Assembly: GCA_039919885.1 (NCBI GenBank)
Contig: JBDSEV010000082.1
Location: 1-64,000 of the forward strand
Reading direction: 5' to 3'
Length of the DNA stretch: 64,000 nt
Origin: JACMLD01 sp039919885
GTDB taxonomy: Bacteria > Bacteroidota > Bacteroidia > Chitinophagales > Chitinophagaceae
Part shown: positions 17,700-25,483 of the stretch, in pieces
Layout of the letters: every line of letters starts with the position of its first letter
Numbering within the stretch: position 1 is the first letter of the stretch
Made by a program: the position numbers and the translations under genes
Notes under the pieces: generated by a model
Seen by the model: only the letters and a program-made list of their open reading frames with translations
The model's database searches: none
Told to the model about the DNA's origin: nothing

Positions 17700-18625
17700 A
17701 AATCTTTTGCAACAAAAAGCCTGTGTTTTTCTTTCAGCACACCATCTTCATACAATTCAAATTTAAACCAACCGGCACGCATAAAATTTGACTTATCCAG
17801 CGTCAGAACACTGTCTTTTATCTGCTTTATTTCAAACACGGGCACATTGAACTCGTCAAAAAATTTAATGGTGTACTTTTTTTCTGCAGCAAGCGGCAAC
17901 GCAATTTTTACATTTCCATACCGCTCTGTAAAAACAAATTTCGAAGGCCGGTAAATTTCCCTCGGTATAAAAGGTTTTATAACAATGGTATCGGCGGTAT
18001 TATAGCTCAACGTATCCCTGGTCCTGGTTGCCAGTGAATCCCGGAACCGCCGCACCGATCGCTCGCCCAGTTGTCCGATTAGTGTATCTCTTTTTTTGAT
18101 GTAAATAATTCGTTCGGGGATCTCTTTTGGCTTAACCACATCCGGTTTTATAATTTCTTTTTTTTCAGCCTCTTTTGATTTGGGTTCTTCAGCAATAACC
18201 GGTTTGTTAGGTGCTGTTTTTGGCGGCTCAAATAAAGGCTGCTCTACTGGCTTGCCTTCTTTGGGTCCTTCTTTTATACGCGTCGTGTCCAGCAAAGGTT
18301 TTTTAGACTTGCTGAATATATATTTTCCGCTGTCCAGTAAAATATACAGGCGGTAAAACATGTGTTCATTGGTGGCTTTGGTATCTGCGTAGCCGTTCTG
18401 CGGCACATTTGGATCAGGGAGCGTTAAGATAGATTTGAAATTGGCCGCACTGTCGAATGACCGCTGAATGGTTAGCTGGCGGATATCTTTGTACGGATTG
18501 GTCCAGCTGACAATGATGCGGTTGCTTCCCTTGTTTACGACGGTAAATAAAGGAAGCGTATCCTGCGCGGACGCAACAAAACCAATACAGCAAATCAGTA
18601 GTATAATTCCAGACTGTCGGAGCAT
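17696..18625 (-). CDS. Exported protein with FN3-like start and Lys/Pro/Glu linker
   Basis: A 309-residue exported protein. The signal peptide is MLRQSGIILLICCIGFVASAQ; a longer in-frame start is unlikely because it would put 20 charged residues before it. Residues about 25-110 look like a fibronectin-type strand pattern (RIIVSWTNPYKDIRQLTIQR). A linker of about 80 residues rich in Pro, Lys and Glu follows (for example EEPKSKEAEKKEIIKPD), then a C-terminal beta domain ending ELYEDGVLKEKHRLFVAKDF. No catalytic motif seen; a cell-envelope structural or adaptor role is possible. A near-match -7 element sits just upstream (TACTTTG). Confidence 0.6.
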   Translation of the reverse strand: MLRQSGIILLICCIGFVASAQDTLPLFTVVNKGSNRIIVSWTNPYKDIRQLTIQRSFDSAANFKSILTLPDPNVPQNGYADTKATNEHMFYRLYILLDSGKYIFSKSKKPLLDTTRIKEGPKEGKPVEQPLFEPPKTAPNKPVIAEEPKSKEAEKKEIIKPDVVKPKEIPERIIYIKKRDTLIGQLGERSVRRFRDSLATRTRDTLSYNTADTIVIKPFIPREIYRPSKFVFTERYGNVKIALPLAAEKKYTIKFFDEFNVPVFEIKQIKDSVLTLDKSNFMRAGWFKFELYEDGVLKEKHRLFVAKDF

Positions 18626-18694
18626 GCGCAAAGTATGATTAATTCTGTCTCGCTTAAAAATGCAAATATAGCCGCCGCCGTGCATCCGTAAAGG

Positions 18695-19609
18695 TTAAAA
18701 AGCCAGTGTTTTCCCGGGGAGCGATTGATTACCCTGCAGCCCGCCGCTGTGAATGACCAGCAGCCGGCTTTTTTTTGGAAAAAAATCTTTTTTTACGAGG
18801 TCGCTCACGGCAAAAAAAAGTTTAGCCGTGTACACAAAATCTGTGGGTATTCCGGTCGTGGCATACCATTCATTCATAAATCCAATCAGTTCGGCCGTTT
18901 TTTTCGCATAGCCCCCAAAGTGGTAGTCCGTCACAATGCGCACCCTTCCCGCGCTATCTTTTGTAAGTTCTTCCGGCCACCATTCCTCCAAGCCTTTTAA
19001 AACCGCTATTCCCAACAATTCTTTGCCGGGAAGCAAGCCGCCTGCAAGCCCTGTTAAAAGCGTACCTGTTCCAACTGCACAAATCACATGGGTGTATTGT
19101 TCAATGGCTACGAGCTGCAATATTTCGGCGCTACCCTGTATCCCTTTTGCGCCTGCGCCTCCTGCTGGTATGATGCAGGGATCGCCAAACTCTTTTTGCC
19201 ACTGTTCTATAAACGCCGGATTATTTTTTTGATTGTACTGGTCCCTGCTTACAAACCTGAGTTGCATACCCCAGGCGGCAGCTGCCACGAGCGTGGGCGA
19301 CAGCGTTGCCGGCTTTTCACCTCTTATAATGCCGATACTATCCAGGCCGGCTTTATGCGCGGCGCAGGCAACCGCAATGATATGGTTTGAATAAGCGCCG
19401 CCAAAACTGAGTATACTTTGCTGTTTTCGCTGGAGCGCCGCTTCGAGATAATATTTCAATTTAAACCATTTATTGCCTGAAATAATGGGATCTATTTTGT
19501 CCAGTCTGAGCACAGCGGCGGTTATTTGCTGGTCACGGGCAAACGCGAATTCAACCGGGTCTGTGCTGGCTGCAGAAAGGTTTACAATGTTTTCCGGTAA
19601 TAAATGCAT
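18695..19609 (-). CDS. D-cysteine desulfhydrase/ACC deaminase-like PLP enzyme
   Basis: A 304-residue fold-type II PLP enzyme. The segment PIISGNKWFKLKYYLE contains the expected PLP lysine (SGNK, K47). Then SFGGAYSNHIIAVACAA matches the substrate-binding loop, IPAGGAGAKGIQG the region after it, and CAVGTGTLLTGLAGG binds the PLP phosphate. The family includes 1-aminocyclopropane-1-carboxylate deaminase and D-cysteine desulfhydrase; sequence alone does not separate them, and the latter is the safer guess in a non-plant-associated context. It is divergent from the nucleotidyltransferase with a 57-base gap. Confidence 0.8.
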   Translation of the reverse strand: MHLLPENIVNLSAASTDPVEFAFARDQQITAAVLRLDKIDPIISGNKWFKLKYYLEAALQRKQQSILSFGGAYSNHIIAVACAAHKAGLDSIGIIRGEKPATLSPTLVAAAAWGMQLRFVSRDQYNQKNNPAFIEQWQKEFGDPCIIPAGGAGAKGIQGSAEILQLVAIEQYTHVICAVGTGTLLTGLAGGLLPGKELLGIAVLKGLEEWWPEELTKDSAGRVRIVTDYHFGGYAKKTAELIGFMNEWYATTGIPTDFVYTAKLFFAVSDLVKKDFFPKKSRLLVIHSGGLQGNQSLPGKTLAF

Positions 19610-19638
19610 AGGTTTTTATGTTACATAACTTTATTTTA

Positions 19639-19646
19639 TAATTTCG
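19639..19646 (+). promoter_or_regulatory. -7-like element (TAATTTCG) for the nucleotidyltransferase gene
   Basis: A TAnnTTTG-like box with C for the third T, 20 bases before the ATG. The same TAnnTTCG variant appears before nusB and the ABC-F gene. Confidence 0.3.
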
Positions 19647-19666
19647 TGCAGACAAAAAACAACTAA

Positions 19667-20572
19667 ATGCAGCAACCTACACTTTTGATTTTAGCCGCAG
19701 GAATGGCTTCCCGCTATGGAAGTATGAAACAGATTCAGTCATTTGGACCAAGCGGAGAAACCATTGTTGATTATTCAATATACGACGCAATCCGGGCAGG
19801 CTTTAAAAAAGTAGTATTTATTATCCGTAAAGAATTTGCTGCCGACTTTAAAGAAATATTTGAACCCAAGCTAAAGGGCAAAGTGGCGGTTGATTATGTT
19901 TTCCAGGATTTAAATGCTTTTACGGATGGGTACCAGGTGCCCGCAGATCGAACCAAGCCGTGGGGAACCGCGCATGCAGTCCTGTGCGCGAAAGCCGCCA
20001 TTGATGAGCCGTTTGCCGTAATCAATGCCGATGATTTTTATGGACGCGATGCGTTTGAAAAAGCTTATCGTTTTCTTACCAAAGAATCGGGCGAAAAAAT
20101 TTATGCTATTATTGGGTACGACCTGTTGAAGACGCTTTCGGAGAATGGTACCGTTAACCGCGGTGTTTGCCAGGTAGATGCCAACGGAAATCTTACATCG
20201 ATTGCGGAACGCATCAATATCTCAAAGCAGGGAGACAGAATTATTTGCGATGATGACCAGGAACCGAAGGAATTGCCGCTGAATGCCAGCGTGTCAATGA
20301 ATTTTTGGTGTTTTTCGCCTTCCATTTTTCCTTATTCCGAAAAATTGTTCCATGATTTTCTTGGTAAAAACCTTTCTGCTCCGAAGGCCGAATTTTTTAT
20401 ACCGATTGTGGCGGATGAATTTACCAACAGCGGCAGCGGTGTCATTAAAGTGATACCTACTTCTTCGCAGTGGTTCGGGGTTACGTACAAGGAAGATGCA
20501 CCGGGCGTAAAAGCAAGCCTTGACGCCTTGGTATCGGCTGGCGACTATCCGACCAGCTTGTGGAATTTATAA
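19667..20572 (+). CDS. Sugar-phosphate nucleotidyltransferase-like protein
   Basis: A 301-residue protein of the GT-A-like NTP-transferase fold. The N-terminal LILAAGMASRYGSMKQI is the nucleotide-binding loop (a variant of GxGxR), and VINADDFYGRDAF holds the metal-binding Asp pair. KPWGTAHAVLCAK corresponds to the base-recognition segment. It lacks the C-terminal left-handed beta-helix of GlmU or RmlA-type fusions. The sugar and nucleotide are not predictable. It has no close partner on its strand, and it ends in a bidirectional terminator. Confidence 0.8.
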   Translation: MQQPTLLILAAGMASRYGSMKQIQSFGPSGETIVDYSIYDAIRAGFKKVVFIIRKEFAADFKEIFEPKLKGKVAVDYVFQDLNAFTDGYQVPADRTKPWGTAHAVLCAKAAIDEPFAVINADDFYGRDAFEKAYRFLTKESGEKIYAIIGYDLLKTLSENGTVNRGVCQVDANGNLTSIAERINISKQGDRIICDDDQEPKELPLNASVSMNFWCFSPSIFPYSEKLFHDFLGKNLSAPKAEFFIPIVADEFTNSGSGVIKVIPTSSQWFGVTYKEDAPGVKASLDALVSAGDYPTSLWNL

Positions 20573-20613
20573 AATTTAACAAGACTGATTGTTGCGGCGC
20601 GCCGCATAAAATA

Positions 20614-20640
20614 ATAAAAGCCCCGGAAAGGGGCTTTTAT
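20614..20640. terminator. Bidirectional terminator
   Basis: An 11-bp perfect stem (ATAAAAGCCCC paired with GGGGCTTTTAT) with loop GGAAA. It serves both the nucleotidyltransferase (plus) and the protease gene (minus), since each side has A/T runs. Confidence 0.85.
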
Positions 20641-20671
20641 ATTGTTGGCATTAATTAGGGAAAATAATTAT

Positions 20672-21766
20672 TTACTGGTACGTTTTGACCAGGAAAACAC
20701 AGTCTTCGATTTTTCTAATCTGTTGGGGTCTTTCCATTCCCTTCACTGCAGACAGCGTATTTATCCGGATATTTTGGTAAGCGGTATCTTTTTTCAGTTC
20801 GTCCAGTGATTTAAAAATATTTTTAGCAGTCACCGCAAAAACAAAGCCCTGCGCCTGCAGCTGACGCGTGCTCAGGATGCCTACAACTTCTCCATTTTTA
20901 TTAAATACAGGGCCGCCACTGTTGCCTGGGTTAGCCGCCACGGCAATCTGGCAACTCATCGTATCTCCGTTATAACCGGTAATGGCACTCATATAACCTT
21001 CGCCATAGACAATTTCATCTCTCGGAAAGCCAAGTGTAAAAATTTGCTCACCTAAATCCGCACCCGATTTTTTAAACCCATAGGGCAGACTGGCAAAAGG
21101 CTTGAACTCATTGTCTGCAATTTTAAGAATGGCCAGGTCGCGTTCCGCATCAATTTTTACAATCGCAGCTTTAAACTCCTGCCCGCGGCTTTGCACAATA
21201 ATAGTTTTGGCATCTTTTATAACGTGGGCATTTGTAACCAGGTAACCTTTGGCATCAATCAGAAAACCCGTTCCGCCAAATTTGAACGTTTCTGTAACAG
21301 GCACTTTGTTTACTTTGGTATTGTCACGCACTTCGTTGGTGAGGTCGGTGGTACGCTTTTTTAGAATTGTAACTTCCCTGCTCAGCTGCTCAATCTGTGG
21401 TTTGGTATTGGGTGTAAAATAAGCGACGAGTCCGCTTACGGTAATAGCAATAATACCGGCAATAGAGGCCGCCACTGCCCAAACCCTGCGGTATTTCCGT
21501 ACGATATCTATTACTTTGGCCTTGGCTGCGGGTTGTTTTATAACCCCGGTATCCAGTAAATTGTCGTGAATCTCCTGCAAGGCAGCGCGAAACTGCTTTC
21601 TGTCACCAAACTGGTTGAGCTGGTTGAGGAAAACACTGTGTTCCACTACAAACTGGTCCACTTCCGGATTAGATCTGCGCAGCGCTTCAAAACGGGATAG
21701 CTCTTCAGCATCCATCTTTCCCTCCACAAAGCGTTCTACCGCTTCTGATAATTGAATTTCTTCCAT
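20672..21766 (-). CDS. Membrane-anchored trypsin-like protease with anti-sigma-like N-terminus
   Basis: A 364-residue protein. Residues 1-92 are a charged helical cytoplasmic region (EERFVEGKMDAEEL-like start) resembling Bacteroidota anti-sigma N-termini. A transmembrane helix follows (about 95-117, VWAVAASIAGIIAITVSGLV), then a short coiled coil (about 125-148), then an HtrA/S1C-type protease domain with the triad H181 (TNAHV), D210 (ERDLAIL) and S283 (AANPGNSGGP). There is no PDZ domain. The start codon overlaps the sigma factor stop (TAATG), indicating translational coupling. A stress-sensing protease that also controls the neighbouring sigma factor is the inferred role. Confidence 0.82.
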   Translation of the reverse strand: MEEIQLSEAVERFVEGKMDAEELSRFEALRRSNPEVDQFVVEHSVFLNQLNQFGDRKQFRAALQEIHDNLLDTGVIKQPAAKAKVIDIVRKYRRVWAVAASIAGIIAITVSGLVAYFTPNTKPQIEQLSREVTILKKRTTDLTNEVRDNTKVNKVPVTETFKFGGTGFLIDAKGYLVTNAHVIKDAKTIIVQSRGQEFKAAIVKIDAERDLAILKIADNEFKPFASLPYGFKKSGADLGEQIFTLGFPRDEIVYGEGYMSAITGYNGDTMSCQIAVAANPGNSGGPVFNKNGEVVGILSTRQLQAQGFVFAVTAKNIFKSLDELKKDTAYQNIRINTLSAVKGMERPQQIRKIEDCVFLVKTYQ

Positions 21767-22335
21767 TATTCTCCCTTGGTTTTATGTTGAGCAAAAAATA
21801 ATTTTTTCAAACGCATCAGGCATTTATATTTCTGATTTTTAGCATTGTCGGCATTCGTATATCCAAAACTGCCGGCAATCTCCGCCATATTCCTTTTCTG
21901 CAGGTAATAAGCTTCCAGCAAGCTCTTACACGGTTCGCCCAGGTTCAGCATCGAATGTTCCATTGCTTCAAACTGGTGGTTGCGCTGTTCGTGGTTATCA
22001 ACTTCCTGCTCTACCGGAACCGTTTCCGCAATGTTGTCCACCTGCCTGCTGTATTGCTGCAGCTGATGTAAACGTTTTAGCCACAACCTTTTACTAATGG
22101 AATATACGAAAGTCTTTAGCTGACAGTTCAACTCAAAACTGCCTGTTTTAGCCTTTTCGTACAGCACTATCATCGTTTCCTGAAATATATCCCTCGCATC
22201 ATCTGCAGAGCCATTGTTATTGATAACCAACGCCTGAACCATATTATAATTATTCTTATATATGGTTTCTGCAGCGTGTTTATCGTTCCTGGCCAGCCCG
22301 TTCAATAATGCTTTTTCCTGCAATGCTGTTGTCAC
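21766..22335 (-). CDS. ECF-type RNA polymerase sigma factor
   Basis: A 189-residue sigma-70 family protein with region 2 (about 20-90, ADDARDIFQETMIVLYEKAK) and region 4 (about 130-185, ending NMAEIAGSFGYTNADNAKNQKYKCLMRLKKLF), lacking regions 1 and 3 as in ECF sigmas. It directs RNA polymerase to a stress regulon. The downstream protease-anti-sigma-like gene overlaps its stop by one base, which is the usual order sigma then anti-sigma. The regulated promoters are not visible in this window. Confidence 0.9.
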   Translation of the reverse strand: MTTALQEKALLNGLARNDKHAAETIYKNNYNMVQALVINNNGSADDARDIFQETMIVLYEKAKTGSFELNCQLKTFVYSISKRLWLKRLHQLQQYSRQVDNIAETVPVEQEVDNHEQRNHQFEAMEHSMLNLGEPCKSLLEAYYLQKRNMAEIAGSFGYTNADNAKNQKYKCLMRLKKLFFAQHKTKGE

Positions 22336-22475
22336 TTATCGATTGTATTTAATACCCAAATTAACTAATTGTAACCCAAACAAAAGGCTAAAAAACTTTT
22401 TTCTAAAAGCGGGTTACCTTTTTCGTTTTACCGTATAAAGCTCAAACCATTAATTTACAAACAAAACAAAAACAA

Positions 22476-22706
22476 ATGAAAAAGTTCCTTTTAGTTTTAG
22501 CTATCGGCGTTGCTGTAGTTTCTTGTAACAATGCAACTGATTCAACTGTTACTACGCCAGTAGAAAACACTGATTCAATCGCAAGAGCTGCTGCTGCTGA
22601 TTCTATGGCAAGAGTTGCTACTGTTGATTCACTTGCAAAAGCTGCTACTGCTGATTCTCTTGCAAAAGTAGCTGCTGCTGATTCTCTGAAAGCTAAGCAC
22701 AAATAA
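22476..22706 (+). CDS. Small lipoprotein with nine-residue repeats
   Basis: A 76-residue predicted lipoprotein. The signal peptide ends VVSC with the lipidated Cys at 17. After a short Thr-rich spacer, residues 33-68 are four tandem nine-residue units starting DS (DSIARAAAA, DSMARVATV, DSLAKAATA, DSLAKVAAA), then a partial fifth (DSLKAKHK). The pattern predicts an amphipathic Ala-rich helix, a possible envelope spacer similar in idea to Lpp. A strong terminator follows, so it is a monocistronic gene. An antisense frame mirrors the repeat and is not a gene. No family recognised. Confidence 0.7.
   Translation: MKKFLLVLAIGVAVVSCNNATDSTVTTPVENTDSIARAAAADSMARVATVDSLAKAATADSLAKVAAADSLKAKHK
22572..22688 (+). 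repeat. 27-bp coding tandem repeat
   Basis: Four units of 27 bases (22572-22679) each starting GATTC, plus a 9-base start of a fifth, encode the nine-residue repeat of the small lipoprotein. Units differ by several substitutions. Confidence 0.75.
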
Positions 22707-22742
22707 TTTCGCTTTTTTTCATATGGCAAGCAATCGTTAAAG

Positions 22743-22772
22743 GCCATCCTGTTCGCAGGATGGCTTTTTTTT
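22743..22772 (+). terminator. Strong terminator with UUCG tetraloop
   Basis: A 9-bp stem (GCCATCCTG paired with CAGGATGGC) with loop TTCG, followed by a run of eight T. It closes the small lipoprotein gene. Confidence 0.92.
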
Positions 22773-22923
22773 GCGCATGATAGTTTGGCGGTTTTAGGAA
22801 GGACTGCAATGCACAGTTTTCAAACTTTCCCAAAGCGTTGCCAAACGGGTATCTCATACCTTATCAGCTAATCACCACTTGAATTATAAATCAGGTATCA
22901 CCATCCACACTAATTCTTATAAA

Positions 22924-22956
22924 TTGATACAAATTCGTATTCAATCCCTACTTTTG
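22924..22956 (+). promoter_or_regulatory. Promoter for the aminotransferase gene
   Basis: TTG (22924-22926), 22 bases, then TACTTTTG (22949-22956), matching the Bacteroidota -33 and -7 elements at near-normal spacing. The element covers the in-frame GTG at 22956, so translation should begin at ATG 22971 or 22980. Confidence 0.6.
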
Positions 22957-22970
22957 TGCCCTCAAAAAAA

Positions 22971-24170
22971 ATGAACCTAATGGCACTTTCTTCAATACTT
23001 CAGCGATTCAGCGAGCCGGAAACATTAAAAATGGCAAAGCTCGGTCGGGAATTAAGATCAAAAGGCGTAGACGTGATTGATTTAAGTTTGGGCGAACCTG
23101 ATTTTGACACACCGGCGCATATTAAAGAAGCTGCAAAAAAAGCAGTAGATGAAAACTATTCTCACTATACACCTGTTGCAGGCTATCTTGACCTGCGGGA
23201 AGCCATCTGTGCAAAGCTGAAACGCGATAATAACCTTGATTACAAGCCAGAAAATATTGTTGCATCCACCGGCGCGAAACAAAGCCTGGCCAACCTCATT
23301 CTTGCGGTGGTTGATGACAATGATGAAGTAATTATACCCACACCTTATTGGGTTACTTACAGCGAACTTGTAAAAATAGCCCGTGGCAAAGTGGTGGAAG
23401 TGAGAACTACGGTTGAAAACAGTTATAAAATTACGCCGGCCGAACTGGAAGCGGCCATCACGCCCAGCACCAAATTGTTCATGTTCTCATCGCCCTGTAA
23501 CCCCTCTGGCGCGGTCTATAGCAAAAAAGAACTGGAAGGCCTTGCAGTAGTATTCCGCAAACATCCGCAGGTATATATCATGTCAGACGAAATTTATGAA
23601 TATATCAATTTTGTGGGCAAACATGAAAGCATCGCGCAGTTCAGCGATCTGAAAGACCGCATTATTATTGTAAACGGTTTAAGCAAAGGTTTTGCAATGA
23701 CCGGCTGGAGACTTGGCTACATTGCTGCAAATGTGGAAGTAGCGAAAGCGTGCGAAAAATTGCAGGGACAGTTTACAAGCGGCGCTACTGCTGTTACACA
23801 AAGAGCAGCGATCGTTGCACTTACCGGAGATCTGCGCCCTTCGGAAGAAATGGCGGAAGAATTTACCCGCAGAAGGAAAAGAGTTCTTGAGATTATAAAA
23901 GAAGTGCCGGGTGTAAAATGTTTTGAACCGGAAGGGGCTTTCTATATTTTTCCTGATGTAAGTTATTATTACGGTAAAAGCGATGGTGTAAATACCGTTG
24001 CAAATGCATCTGAATTTTGTATGTACCTTTTAAATACAGCGCATGTGTCCTCTGTTATGGGCGATGCATTTGGAGAGCCCAATTGTGTGCGGTTTTCCTT
24101 TGCCAACAGTATGCAGAATATTGAAAGAGCATGGGTAAGAATTAAAGAGGCATTGGCAAAACTGAAATAA
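22971..24170 (+). CDS. PLP-dependent aminotransferase, aspartate aminotransferase family
   Basis: A fold-type I aminotransferase of about 399 residues, of the AspC/AspB class Igamma-like group. It shows SLGEPDFDTP near the start, the ASTGAKQSLANL phosphate loop, PCNPSGAVYS with the conserved Asn, MSDEIYEYI with the PLP-nitrogen Asp, and VNGLSKGFAMTGWRLGY with the Schiff-base lysine. The arginine that binds the alpha-carboxylate lies near NCVRFSFANS. It probably makes aspartate from oxaloacetate, though a broader amino-acid range is usual. A second possible ATG at 22980 would give MALSSIL. Confidence 0.9.
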   Translation: MNLMALSSILQRFSEPETLKMAKLGRELRSKGVDVIDLSLGEPDFDTPAHIKEAAKKAVDENYSHYTPVAGYLDLREAICAKLKRDNNLDYKPENIVASTGAKQSLANLILAVVDDNDEVIIPTPYWVTYSELVKIARGKVVEVRTTVENSYKITPAELEAAITPSTKLFMFSSPCNPSGAVYSKKELEGLAVVFRKHPQVYIMSDEIYEYINFVGKHESIAQFSDLKDRIIIVNGLSKGFAMTGWRLGYIAANVEVAKACEKLQGQFTSGATAVTQRAAIVALTGDLRPSEEMAEEFTRRRKRVLEIIKEVPGVKCFEPEGAFYIFPDVSYYYGKSDGVNTVANASEFCMYLLNTAHVSSVMGDAFGEPNCVRFSFANSMQNIERAWVRIKEALAKLK

Positions 24171-24187
24171 ACAATAAGGAGCTTTAG

Positions 24188-24217
24188 AAAATGCCATCTC
24201 CTGCAGGTGGCATTTTT
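24188..24217. terminator. Terminator after the aminotransferase gene
   Basis: A 9-bp stem (AAAATGCCA paired with TGGCATTTT), loop of 11 bases, with T-runs on both strands, between convergent genes. Confidence 0.8.
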
Positions 24218-24243
24218 ATTTGCAAATTTTGAGAACCATGGCA

Positions 24244-24603
24244 TCAGATGTTGGAGAGATCGCTTTTTGTAAATTCATTTTCTGTATTGCCTGTATTTAA
24301 CGTACTGGCAGGTTCAAATAACAATACTTCCACTTCTTCTGCAGCATTTGGCCGGTGTTCGACGCCACGCGGCACAATTAAAAATTCACCAGCGTTCAAT
24401 GCTATCTTTTTATCGCGCAGCTCCATCACAAAGCTACCTTTCACTACAAGAAAAAGCTCGTCTTCATTATCGTGATGGTGCCAGGTAAACGGCCCCTTAA
24501 ATTTTACCAGCTTCACCAATTGACCATTTAATTCGCCCGCAATTTTTGGGCTCCAGTGGTCCGAAAACAATCCAAATTTTTCTGAGAGAATTACTTTTTC
24601 CAT
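24244..24603 (-). CDS. Small cupin protein
   Basis: A 119-residue single cupin domain. The first cupin motif is TWHHHDNEDELFLVVKGSF, with the His and Glu metal ligands, and the second is GEFLIVPRGVEHRP with the last His. The rest of the barrel is short. No signal peptide. Stand-alone cupins of this size bind a metal and may act as isomerases, dioxygenases or sensors; the reaction is unknown. It follows the DinB-like gene by 8 bases on the same strand, so the two are probably one transcript. Confidence 0.78.
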   Translation of the reverse strand: MEKVILSEKFGLFSDHWSPKIAGELNGQLVKLVKFKGPFTWHHHDNEDELFLVVKGSFVMELRDKKIALNAGEFLIVPRGVEHRPNAAEEVEVLLFEPASTLNTGNTENEFTKSDLSNI

Positions 24604-24611
24604 ATTTTTAT

Positions 24612-25442
24612 TTAAGCCATTACAGATATCATATCCAGCACCGGTTGTCCCAAAACAACGTCACCTTCCATTCCTACGTACTCCATTACTTCTTTTTTTC
24701 TCCAGCTTTTTGTAAATAATTTCCAGGCAACTGATGCGTCAATAGTGGTATGTGCCGCAACCACCCGCTCATTTGTTTTGCTGAGTATCCAGGTTTCCTT
24801 TTTGATAAGCCACCAAACACCTCCGGCCTCACCGCTAATTGTAATTTGTACAACCGTGTTTTCCGCTGCATTTATGTGCCGGTACGCGTGGGGCAAAGCC
24901 ATCATGAATGTATCCAGCACCGGATAATATAAATCTCTAGTCATGATTCCCTGCATTCCAACCGCATCACGTATCTGCTGCTGGTGGTGCCAGCGCTCTG
25001 TGTATTCACGCGCTGTATGAAACCAATTGAGCGAACTGGTTTCTCCGGCCCATGTTACAGCAAACAATGCCGTCGCAAAAGGTGGAAGCAAGGCGAGCTG
25101 CTCACTACATTCCCGACCTGTTGTTTCCAGCAAAGTCACCAGCAACTGCGGGCTAATGCGTTTCATAGCATGTACCCATTCGGCATTGAGCCCATTCAGG
25201 TAATTCACCAAATCTTCGTTGGTAAAAATATTGCCAGGTGCATCAGCAAAATGGTTGTCCCGCAGCATTGACAATGTCCTTATATTACCATCAAGGAGAT
25301 GTGCCGCCACGTCTTTTACCGACCACAATTTTGCAATGGTTGGCTTTTGCCAGTCAGCCGCGCTGAGCGAATGTAGTAATTGGATCAGCTGCTCGTCAAG
25401 CGCAGCAAAAAGGTGGATAGTCGGTATTGGAATAGTTTGCAT
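24612..25442 (-). CDS. DinB-superfamily/maleylpyruvate isomerase-like protein
   Basis: A 276-residue protein with an N-terminal four-helix bundle of the DinB/MDMPI superfamily: WSVKDVAAHLLDGNIRTL carries the first His and EYTERWHHQQQIRDAVG carries the others that bind a metal. Members include thiol-dependent (bacillithiol or mycothiol) transferases and isomerases, so a thiol-linked detoxification role is possible. Two Met codons at the start are two codons apart; a -7 element at 25450-25457 makes the second, at 25442, the likely start. A cupin gene follows. Confidence 0.7.
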   Translation of the reverse strand: MQTIPIPTIHLFAALDEQLIQLLHSLSAADWQKPTIAKLWSVKDVAAHLLDGNIRTLSMLRDNHFADAPGNIFTNEDLVNYLNGLNAEWVHAMKRISPQLLVTLLETTGRECSEQLALLPPFATALFAVTWAGETSSLNWFHTAREYTERWHHQQQIRDAVGMQGIMTRDLYYPVLDTFMMALPHAYRHINAAENTVVQITISGEAGGVWWLIKKETWILSKTNERVVAAHTTIDASVAWKLFTKSWRKKEVMEYVGMEGDVVLGQPVLDMISVMA

Positions 25443-25449
25443 ATACATT

Positions 25450-25457
25450 CAAATCTA
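25450..25457 (-). promoter_or_regulatory. -7 element (TAGATTTG) for the DinB-like gene
   Basis: Exact TAnnTTTG on the minus strand, ending one base before the first Met codon and seven before the second. It lies in the 41-base divergent gap shared with rlmK. Confidence 0.45.
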
Positions 25458-25483
25458 CAGCTTCTGTTGTATTTTTATCGCGC

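Noticed and set aside
22442..22747. Reverse-strand frame of about 100 codons with Glu-Ser/Ala repeats
   Set aside because: It is the mirror image of the 27-base repeat in the plus-strand lipoprotein, which has a proper lipoprotein signal and a terminator on its own strand.
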